Of a DNA stretch of 17,087 nt, positions 10,201-14,771 are shown piece by piece. The position numbers and the translations under genes were made by a program. Under the pieces are notes generated by a model. That model was given only the letters and a program-made list of their open reading frames with translations, made no database searches and was not told where the DNA came from. Origin of the DNA: Candidatus Woesearchaeota archaeon. GTDB taxonomy: Archaea > Nanobdellota > Nanobdellia > Woesearchaeales > WJKV01. Every line of letters starts with the position of its first letter. The first letter of the stretch is position 1. Where the stretch lies: the NCBI GenBank assembly GCA_014728875.1, contig WJKV01000089.1, positions 1-17,087 of the forward strand, given 5' to 3'.

Positions 10201-13200
10201 AAAACAAAAGTTCCGTTATCATTTATATCGTAATATGGAGTAGGATCAACAAAACTGATGTTATAGAAAGTCAGGTTCGCGCTCTTGTTCAGATTGGAAT
10301 TTGCAGTTGAATTCACAAATATGCTGTTGTTGCTCACTATCATATGATTTGTCAAATTTCCGCCAGAACCGCCAACCATTGAAGTATATCTAAGTATGCC
10401 GTGCGGAGAAATTACTATAAAAAAAGCACTTCCTGGATTTAAAAGACCTCCTGGCGTAAAATCATATGTATCAATCGATTGGTTTATGAAATAAATCCTA
10501 TTATTGTAAGGAAGACTAAGCGCGACATCTGTAAAAGATGCAAGATCATCCGTATTGTTCATTGTATTATTAACAAGAGTAAGATTAAAGACATTATTGC
10601 GTTCTGTTACGCCTTCTGAATTATTTGTTACTGTATTATTTTGCAAAGTTACATTCATATAAGCACTACTTACCAAGTAAAAACCTCTTGAGAAGTTTCT
10701 AACTTTACAGTTCTTAACCAGAACATCTGTTATGCCGCCAACAATGTATATGCCGTTTCCACTGCCATTGCTTGTAATCGTATAACCATTACAATCAAAA
10801 GTAACTCCACTAGTGTTTATTCTGAAACAGTCTCCTTGTGCAGTAACATTATTATAAAGGCTTAGATTCGTTGTTATGTTCGCACAATCAGACTGTCCAG
10901 CAGGATTCATCGGACCCCAGTCTGTTACATTCCCGCTTACATTTCCAACTGTTCTTCCGCCAGGCTGCAGTCCATACGGATAATCAATTCCTGCGTCGCC
11001 AAAACCATCATTATTAGTGTCAAATATGTCAAACAAGCCTATATCTCCCCACAGATTTCCCTGCGGAACGCCCGCGACTGTCGTGTTAAAGCTGTTGCTG
11101 CCTGCACCGGTCAAATCCTCTGCAAAAGCGAATAAAGTCCTCGTGCCGTTTGAAATATTGTTGTAATAGACAGTGTTGTTCCAGCTTCCATTATAGATGC
11201 CCACGCCGATGCTGCAGTTATAGATGGAGTTGTTCTTCACAACATTGTGCTTCGAGGCGTTCGTTATGTTCACACCAACCTGACAATTGGAGATGTTGTT
11301 GTTGTTGACGAGCGTATTGTTGGTAGAGTCTGCAACAAGAATACAATTGGAAGCATTCGCAAAAGTGCTGTTTTCGATCGTGATGTTGAATGAAGGATCT
11401 ATCTCTGCACAATCAGTAGTTACGCCTTCAAAAACAACGTTTTCGCTGTCCACTACAAGCAGACCGCATTCTCCGTTCTGGCCTTTGGGCGTTATTATAT
11501 CTGTTCCTGAGCCTCCTGAAACTTCAACAATTTCTATCGCATTGCCAAGGTAAACATTGTTATCAGAGACCTGTATATTGTCCAGATCAATAGGCCCTGT
11601 CCTCAATCTTGCTGGAGGCGGAGGAGGAGAATCATCATCGGGTTTTGTCTCATCTATCCGGCCATTAGTCAAGGTTATTGTTCCGTCCAGATATAGGCCT
11701 TCTGATACATCATTACCATCAAAAATAAAATCAGTGAAAGCAAAAGTGGAACCTGCTGGCGCATTAATTAGGTCATTATCAGAATTTCCTTCTATCTTAT
11801 CCTTAGTTACATCATCTCCATCGAATGTAAAGGATGTTGCACCGCCTGTGATGCTTACAGGAATTCCAATACCTGAAGCAATAACAGAACCACCAGTTAT
11901 AGTAATCGAACCAATTGCATCTATACAATTGCCGTCTATACAAGAAATATCTACATCGTTAATTGCGGTATTAGAGGTTCCTGCAGTCATTTCTATACCA
12001 GGATCATTAACTCCTGATGCTTCTACTAGACCTGGACCAACAAAATTAGTTCCAGTTACGCCGTTAAGATAGACAGCAGCAAATGTTAATCCGTCATCTG
12101 GAGAACTTGAAGTTATAAAAAAACCATTGAATACTATATTAACATTGTTGTGAAGAACAGTGACGCATGGCCCGCCAGATCCTGCACCGTTCAGATTGCT
12201 TACAAGATTCACCACTTCTCCATCTACCACAGTTGTATAACAAGCCCCTACATCTGTCTGCGCTTCAAAATCTCCGCCGAAATCGAATTCTTCTGACTGT
12301 GCGCCGACTCTTAATGTGAATTCCGGAAGCAGGAAATCCACTAACGGAACTGTTAGCTCGATTGTCTCTCCTGGCGCTGCATTTGTTGTCGATAATGTAT
12401 AGTCTGTTATTCCAATTACGGCAACAGGCTGGCTTGTTTCAGAATCGTGATGGTATTTTATTGTTACATCTGATTGTGTTCTTATCAGATCTTCAAAGAT
12501 AACATCAAATTCAGGATCATCTTTTGTCTTGAATGCAATATTCTTAACAGCTTCTTTGTCAAACAATCTTTCGTTTCCATAAAAGAATCTTTCATTTGAC
12601 TGTACTTTGTTTGGAAATTTGATTTTCTTTATTGGTTGCTGCGCGGGCTGCTGTTCTGGCAGCGGTTCTTCTATCTGCACCTGCATGTCGAATTGGTCTG
12701 GTGCAGGGGGCTGTTCTTCTGGCTGTTGTGCAGGTTCTGGAGTCGGTTCTGGCTCCAGCGCAGGTTGTTGTAATGGTTCTTGTGCGAACTCGCTGTAAGT
12801 TACATCTTCTATGTAGAGTGTTGCGTCCTGTACTTCTATCTCCAGCCGTATGTTGTTTGTTGCAAAAGAATGCGAGCAGGAATCCAAGCAGGTCGAAGAG
12901 AATTGCTGGAGATCCAACAATTCGTCTTCAGTAAGTTGCGTAGGTAGGTTGAGGACCTGCTTATCAAAAATCAAAGAACGTGATTGCCCGTCGTCTGCGT
13001 AAACGCGGATAGTGCCGGGACCCTGGACAGCGCCTGAGATGCTTATTGATGCAGGAACAGTTGCAAGTTCCAAATCAAGATATGAATCTGATGAATAAAG
13101 TTTGTTGATCGCGATCGAATGTGCGTCTGTGACAGCCATTCCTGTCAGACCAAGATTATCATTGCTTATCAAGATAATCGCGCCTATGAACAATAGCATG

Positions 13201-13250
13201 AATACTATTAGAAGAATTACTAATTGCTTTCTCACCTCTGTTTTTAACAT
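3762..13250 (-). CDS. Giant modular right-handed beta-helix (NosD-like) surface protein anchored at both ends
   Basis: This 3162-residue protein begins with a basic N terminus and a hydrophobic segment (about 9-29), followed by TGMAV. A putative beta domain (about 50-150) and a Pro/Gln/Glu linker (about 156-210) lead into roughly 2400 residues of parallel beta-helix repeats of the NNTI/NxT type. Modules recur, each opening with a C-x-x-x-x-T...DC-x-G-Y pattern (near 785, 1048, 1319 and 2178). Two contain NosD-like D-x-N-x-D-G-F-x-D-x-G loops ending TDWGPMN (near 731-784 and 2017-2074). Three end in DPxPxxDxxD[ND]G[TS]F...TEQSY-x-GTTYKY. A DUF11-like domain (about 2777-2895), a Pro/Gly linker, a membrane segment (about 2988-3008) and a Lys-rich tail of about 150 residues follow. 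N-glycosylation sequons are very dense (13 within about 85 residues near 620-705). It is probably an adhesin or cell-envelope fibre; ligand unknown. The ATG at 13250 has GAGG just upstream. Repetition makes misassembly possible. Confidence 0.9.
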   Translation of the reverse strand: MLKTEVRKQLVILLIVFMLLFIGAIILISNDNLGLTGMAVTDAHSIAINKLYSSDSYLDLELATVPASISISGAVQGPGTIRVYADDGQSRSLIFDKQVLNLPTQLTEDELLDLQQFSSTCLDSCSHSFATNNIRLEIEVQDATLYIEDVTYSEFAQEPLQQPALEPEPTPEPAQQPEEQPPAPDQFDMQVQIEEPLPEQQPAQQPIKKIKFPNKVQSNERFFYGNERLFDKEAVKNIAFKTKDDPEFDVIFEDLIRTQSDVTIKYHHDSETSQPVAVIGITDYTLSTTNAAPGETIELTVPLVDFLLPEFTLRVGAQSEEFDFGGDFEAQTDVGACYTTVVDGEVVNLVSNLNGAGSGGPCVTVLHNNVNIVFNGFFITSSSPDDGLTFAAVYLNGVTGTNFVGPGLVEASGVNDPGIEMTAGTSNTAINDVDISCIDGNCIDAIGSITITGGSVIASGIGIPVSITGGATSFTFDGDDVTKDKIEGNSDNDLINAPAGSTFAFTDFIFDGNDVSEGLYLDGTITLTNGRIDETKPDDDSPPPPPARLRTGPIDLDNIQVSDNNVYLGNAIEIVEVSGGSGTDIITPKGQNGECGLLVVDSENVVFEGVTTDCAEIDPSFNITIENSTFANASNCILVADSTNNTLVNNNNISNCQVGVNITNASKHNVVKNNSIYNCSIGVGIYNGSWNNTVYYNNISNGTRTLFAFAEDLTGAGSNSFNTTVAGVPQGNLWGDIGLFDIFDTNNDGFGDAGIDYPYGLQPGGRTVGNVSGNVTDWGPMNPAGQSDCANITTNLSLYNNVTAQGDCFRINTSGVTFDCNGYTITSNGSGNGIYIVGGITDVLVKNCKVRNFSRGFYLVSSAYMNVTLQNNTVTNNSEGVTERNNVFNLTLVNNTMNNTDDLASFTDVALSLPYNNRIYFINQSIDTYDFTPGGLLNPGSAFFIVISPHGILRYTSMVGGSGGNLTNHMIVSNNSIFVNSTANSNLNKSANLTFYNISFVDPTPYYDINDNGTFVLCPPSICTEQSYVGTTYKYNVSHFTAFSSQEGVACGQTLTSDTNLTQNLSSQGTCFTIGANNITLDCKGYTVTGNGTGSGVFISNYNESRIENCTLRNFTDGVKIQTNSRDSTLIENTIDNCTRGTYLVDTVFNTTYINNTFSRCVNDIVAQKFSAVFLPLYETIYLIDQPIANYQLGTSGPLAPDSSRVNLSVENSSAGVLNFLAFFTGAAGSNLYGNSTSDIKIGTNNTFVNQTSQPQFNISANLTFYGISAADPDPFYDPEDDGTFTACPSNVCTEQSYVGTTYKYNVSHFTAFSSQDVAVACGQTITSNSTLQQNLNCNGTALIINTSGVAFDCDGYSITGNGSGIGIKIQNASNVNITNCTIANFVKDIDSDPAVGTIIENSIIENATTCILFNETNESIIRNNSLWNCTTHAIRFIDSYLNNVSNNYIEYVRRGIFLEETTASNRIINNTIYNYTSTTSTIPYAISVDGDNNTIENNTLLNGTASGFTRVVGIYVGYGEGSTKTSNDNVFRGNTITNVSSRSQSSTGIYIRGGSNNLIDLNQISIVYGKGMTIEQSYTTIINNTIFNSDGNGIIMHQPSRNNIRVANNTIHHIAGSIPFSAGIRLTDDNSYHNISDNRIYECTEGMLLGDEFLSTDDLLFHRIWNNEVFNNTQNGIHLYLSQDVLIENNTIYNNTLSGIVLNTTDSTNVTNNSVSGNSIHGINIVESPIGGGGPGTLDKIENNRVTGNTQNGINVIFSSQIIIKNNTATSNYHGIHVYNSISDTVILNTVNQNNVDGILINNSDDVRVQNNTANGNTLDGIGTYGVDNNTIEFNLAQNSGRGGIILEYTTNSFVFNNTASNNINNNGMELFRTNYTVMSGNTANLNGKDGIQLDEANNNNITFNTANSNQGTWAGPPPAGSGILLDNMAYFNLIHNNTLLANNAGGITIESSDNNTITNNTLNSNNIGVNVTGTSTGNIFYFNNFTGSKIVHAHADAVGNSFNRTNGAKAAGFTAEGNAWDDIQQWQIYDSNADGFADTGAQYPYGLQTDGITIYGNITGNVTDWGPMNANASPVPPSTQQVILNSTYLTNFTEESLNCYARIIDDNNLSITAFYNWYNNTVIVPGLSGSTVISNNTLSLVSTVSPSATHIGENWTCEVFGGDGTSNETSPLNSTNLTIKGCGNLGRSMTLIEDRDFGANCFNLTTDDIYLDCSNHLIKGQNISGTVAVSALSKDNATIRNCEIYNYTYGIQLNYTNNSFVFNNDVLNNSADQIFLYESDLNSVYNNTINGRFFWYVVGAWGSSKGRGITLINSDNNRLYDNLHKRRSTSFPYGGIADHLLLLINSNYNNLTNNTASRTNLAGFNLTSGSSFNRLIENHANRSGLAGFNLYGGANNNTLYNNTGNNNGLDLFRVETSHNNIIRNNSMRDDGLYGVHLILSNNNQILDNYIFQENEGILLNRSNFTLIRNNVGNSNYDYDYYLLYSFYNNIVNNTAIQSTSGGYYLDNSMYNNLTNNTQSNSWNHGVQVADKSHNNLFTNIRVSGSISFNGFDVYDSFNNTFSNCSLSSGTSWNGVELGNASGTVLKNITINPAGNHGFYFINSSSVDVLDSLVNGSGVKGIFLIDSDDVILTRTTSTSSSAEDLNVSLSNNLQFIDSFAQNYRFSQAGITFENTTHGKINFTTLLNQVQTDLMKDIAFSNKYIFVNSSNAPGLNVSADLTFYSLLFADPKPIVDFEDDGSFINCPASVCTEQSYTGTTYKYQVTHFTNYSAGESVSNVTVVKADSADPTTNGSVLTYTIAYNNNGETNVTNVTITDTYDLNVTFINSTPASDDPTVNNTWIIGNLSVNQSGTVTINVRVNSSMANNTNLTNFVNLTYQNSTGANLSTTDTEITLVQLTPPLAPPAAPPAPAGPTGGGGGGGSRSGYYSYQRAPAVEEEPVKPPTKVPRHAKPANITVEEKPKVEALPAAVEEEAVPGIIEEEKEVSFSFLWWLIPLLLLLILLLVLYEMRLHRLKEKVATRELATSFFARYGKKAPKTLRKPPRKIKPVKTKAKPKPKRIKKKKTIKAKPKIPTKELAAAFMTKYGKEKKPKKIKKKRAEKVKKKKFKPAKKKKPKKPRLGLMKRVKLKKFEKQGKNLGKLEEEMKDIGDEIDKLLKKKI
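4941..5015 (-). repeat. Third, diverged copy of the TEQSY-GTTYKY module end in the giant gene
   Basis: This copy encodes TEQSYTGTTYKYQVTHFTNYS, matching the two identical copies further upstream in the gene (9301-9371 and 10111-10181) in protein but with many base differences. It closes the last beta-helix block just before the DUF11-like domain. Confidence 0.75.
7030..7200 (-). repeat. NosD-like acidic-loop module, second copy
   Basis: It encodes AWDDIQQWQIYDSNADGFAD, then YPYGLQ and NVTDWGPMN (residues about 2017-2074). The D-x-N-x-D-G-x-x-D loop resembles a calcium-binding loop and the end segment typical of NosD-like beta-helix proteins. Its partner copy lies at about 10900-11060. Confidence 0.65.
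9301..9371 (-). repeat. 71-bp perfect direct repeat inside the giant gene, copy A
   Basis: Bases 9301-9371 are identical to 10111-10181 (offset 810 bp), while the bases on either side differ. The repeat encodes most of TEQSYVGTTYKYNVSHFTAF, the conserved end of a beta-helix module. Confidence 0.9.
10111..10181 (-). repeat. 71-bp perfect direct repeat inside the giant gene, copy B
   Basis: This is identical to copy A at 9301-9371. Identity stops abruptly at both ends, where the protein changes from VLCPPSIC to TACPSNVC upstream of the shared TEQSY segment. Recent duplication or gene conversion would explain it. Confidence 0.9.
10900..11060 (-). repeat. NosD-like acidic-loop module, first copy
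   Basis: It encodes NLWGDIGLFDIFDTNNDGFG, then YPYGLQ and NVTDWGPMN (residues about 731-784), related to the copy at 7030-7200 in both protein and DNA but clearly diverged. The loop residues D-x-N-x-D-G are preserved. Confidence 0.65.
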
Positions 13251-13289
13251 CTATCCTCAACCTACCTACTGTGGAAATCAACAATTTAT

Positions 13290-13300
13290 AGTATTTAAAT
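13290..13300 (-). promoter_or_regulatory. Candidate TATA box for the giant surface-protein gene
   Basis: On the minus strand CATTTAAATAC lies about 40-50 nt before the ATG at 13250, between the zinc-ribbon stop and the giant gene. Initiation about 25 nt downstream would leave a roughly 20-nt leader containing TTGAGGATAG before ATG, with GAGG as a weak ribosome binding site. Read-through from the zinc-ribbon gene is also possible. Confidence 0.45.
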
Positions 13301-13322
13301 GTATCGGAGATTTTTGCTTGAT

Positions 13323-13469
13323 CTATTCTTCAACCTCTTCTTCAATTATTAAAGCACCAACATAACCGCATTTCTTGCATTTGTACTGGCCGAACTGGCC
13401 TCCCATATAGAATGTGATGTCTGTTGACTTGCAGACAGGGCATCGCTTGATTGTCTTTGCCTTTTTCAT
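13323..13469 (-). CDS. Small zinc-ribbon protein (48 residues)
   Basis: This short gene runs from ATG at 13469-13467 to TAG at 13325-13323. The protein has two CxxC knuckles, CPVC (10-13) and CKKC (31-34), separated by 17 residues, then GYVGALII and an acidic end (EEEVEE). The arrangement is a zinc ribbon as found in many small archaeal proteins, which bind one Zn and often act in transcription, translation or as partner subunits. The basic start (MKKAKTIKR) could contact nucleic acid. No SD precedes it, while a TATA box lies about 25 nt upstream, so it is probably leaderless. It lies 72 bp upstream of the giant gene on the same strand. The exact function is not recognisable. Confidence 0.82.
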   Translation of the reverse strand: MKKAKTIKRCPVCKSTDITFYMGGQFGQYKCKKCGYVGALIIEEEVEE

Positions 13470-13488
13470 GGCACTGGAACAGCGGTCT

Positions 13489-13500
13489 TTATATATAAAA
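13489..13500 (-). promoter_or_regulatory. TATA box for the zinc-ribbon gene
   Basis: TTTATATATAAA (+ strand 13488-13499, reading the same on the minus strand) is centred about 25 nt upstream of the ATG at 13469, the normal archaeal TATA-to-start distance, with no SD between. This implies a leaderless transcript. Confidence 0.6.
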
Positions 13501-13611
13501 TAGCTGTTTCCTGCTGATGCCTGAAACTCATGAATTCAAGCAGATTAAGGCTTAAACTGTTAATTTGAACATTCACTCTTCAGAAATAGTAACATTTAAA
13601 TAATAGCGAAG

Positions 13612-13627
13612 TTTTATAGCTATAAAA
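13612..13627. promoter_or_regulatory. Perfect 16-bp palindrome containing a TATA box upstream of the coiled-coil operon
   Basis: TTTTATAGCTATAAAA is fully self-complementary. Its right half gives CTATAAAATAG, a good archaeal TATA box; initiation about 25 nt further on would leave a leader of about 25 nt with GGGGGT before the ATG at 13673. A second AT-rich element, ACATTTAAATAAT, lies at 13592-13604. The symmetry could also serve a dimeric regulator. Confidence 0.5.
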
Positions 13628-13658
13628 TAGGGTGAAAATCAAGAGTGATAATGCTTTT

Positions 13659-13664
13659 GGGGGT
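13659..13664 (+). promoter_or_regulatory. Ribosome binding site of the first coiled-coil gene
   Basis: GGGGGT lies eight bases before ATG 13673 and matches the helicase ribosome binding site. A six-codon reading frame (ATG 13651 to TAA 13671) overlaps it, ending one base before the gene's ATG; whether that is meaningful is unknown. Confidence 0.55.
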
Positions 13665-13672
13665 TTATTAAG

Positions 13673-14737
13673 ATGGAAAGAGACAAGAAGACAAAGCTGA
13701 TTTTGGCGATTGTTATTATTGTGGTTCTGGTAGCTGCAGCTGTAGCTGTTGCTTTAGTATTGACGAACCAGAGCGAGATAGAAGAAGAGATGATCGAGGA
13801 GACGCCCAGCGCTGAAGAGCTTGCAATGCAGCAGGCAATGGCAGAACTGCAGGCGCGGGAAGATGCTCTGAAAGCTCAATTAGAACAGATAAAGCAGGAT
13901 GCAGCAAAGAAGGCTGCTGAAGAAAAGGCAGAAGAACAGAAAGAAACAGAAGAGCAGGAGCAGACAGAACAAGTTACTGACAATTACGGTCTATTGGAAG
14001 ACCTTTCAAATTGTGATGCTGTGATCGCAGCTGCTGAAAATGCAGTTGATGATGCAGAAGATGAAGTGGACGATGCAAAAGACGATCTAAGAGATGAAAG
14101 AAGGGATCTTACAGAAGCTAGAAGCAAACTTGCACAGGCAGAAGCTGCATTGGCGACTGCAAGGGCAGGAAACTCCACACAGGCTGAAATAGACAGGCTG
14201 CAGGACAATGTGGATGATGCAGAAGACGATGTGGATGATGAAGAAGACGATGTGGACGATGCAGACGACGATGTCGATGACGCAGAAGACGACGAAGACG
14301 ATGCAAAGAGAAGAGAAAGAGAGATCAGAAGAAGATGCACGAACAAGGCTGCATACAGCGCAGGAATCGACTTCACAAATCTGAACAAAGACAATTGCGC
14401 AGCTGCAGTCGCTGCTGCTGAGGACGCAGTCGATGCTGCAGAAGATGCAGAAGACGATGCAGACGACGATGTCGATGATGAGAGAGACGATGTGCGGGAA
14501 GCGCGAAGGGAATTGACAGATGCACAAGCTGCTTATACTGCTGCCCAGGCAAGAAACGCGACGCAATCTGAACTGGATTATCTTCAGGATGTAATCGATG
14601 ATGCAGAGGACGACCTGGATGATGCAGAAGACGATGAAGATGATGCAGATGACGACCTGGACGATGCAGAAGACGCAGCAGATGCTGCAAAGAGAGAGCT
14701 GAGAAGAATCAGGCAGCAGTGCAGCGGATATTATTAA
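13673..14737 (+). CDS. Membrane-anchored acidic coiled-coil protein with two Cys-sequon-Cys helical hairpin units (paralog 1)
   Basis: This 354-residue protein starts with a basic MERDKKTK, a membrane segment (about 9-30) and a Glu/Lys/Gln/Ala coiled-coil stalk (about 35-100). Two copies of one unit follow. Unit 1 runs C114, heptad helix, N167-S-T-Q, heptad helix, C222. Unit 2 runs C242, N295-A-T-Q, C350. Cys-to-Asn and Asn-to-Cys distances are 53 and 55 in both. Heptads are of the type VDDAEDD, with V/L at a and A at d; 24 of 30 residues at 181-210 are Asp or Glu. I infer antiparallel hairpins, each closed at the base by a disulfide and carrying a possible N-glycan at the turn, outside the cell. 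No known family is recognised. The next gene is a paralog 34 bp downstream. Generic coiled-coil hits will occur because of composition. Confidence 0.88.
   Translation: MERDKKTKLILAIVIIVVLVAAAVAVALVLTNQSEIEEEMIEETPSAEELAMQQAMAELQAREDALKAQLEQIKQDAAKKAAEEKAEEQKETEEQEQTEQVTDNYGLLEDLSNCDAVIAAAENAVDDAEDEVDDAKDDLRDERRDLTEARSKLAQAEAALATARAGNSTQAEIDRLQDNVDDAEDDVDDEEDDVDDADDDVDDAEDDEDDAKRREREIRRRCTNKAAYSAGIDFTNLNKDNCAAAVAAAEDAVDAAEDAEDDADDDVDDERDDVREARRELTDAQAAYTAAQARNATQSELDYLQDVIDDAEDDLDDAEDDEDDADDDLDDAEDAADAAKRELRRIRQQCSGYY
14210..14310 (+). repeat. Imperfect 21-bp tandem repeat encoding acidic heptads
   Basis: GATGCAGAAGACGATGTGGA-like units of 21 bp follow one another, each encoding one heptad (V-D-D-A-E-D-D). 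Codons vary between GAT/GAC and GCA/GAA, so the repeat has been diverging at DNA level while the heptad is kept. Related stretches occur near 14440-14490 and 14590-14690. Confidence 0.75.
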
Positions 14738-14743
14738 ATTTCC

Positions 14744-14751
14744 TTTTTTTT
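14744..14751 (+). terminator. Poly-T tract between the two coiled-coil genes
   Basis: Eight T bases begin 7 nt after the stop of paralog 1, followed by CTTAATTTTA. T-rich tracts terminate archaeal RNA polymerase without a hairpin. As the downstream paralog shows no separate promoter in the 34-bp gap, partial termination setting unequal protein levels is plausible. Confidence 0.4.
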
Positions 14752-14771
14752 CTTAATTTTAGGTGGACAGA

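Noticed and set aside
13510..13545. A possible C/D box guide RNA (CTGATG followed by CTGA)
   Set aside because: The C box does not match RUGAUGA and there is no proper second box set at normal spacing.
13517..13555. A 12-codon frame on the plus strand 23 nt after a symmetric TATA box
   Set aside because: It is too short, has no SD, and its TATA is explained by the zinc-ribbon gene on the other strand.
13984..14566. Ser-rich and Val/Ile/Cys-rich minus-strand frames opposite the coiled-coil gene
   Set aside because: Antisense of GAT/GAC/GAA/GCA codons gives long stop-free frames by composition. The plus-strand frame has heptads, Cys spacing and a membrane anchor.
14210..14690. A CRISPR-like or satellite array
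   Set aside because: The 21-bp periodicity is in frame and explained by heptads; there are no spacers.
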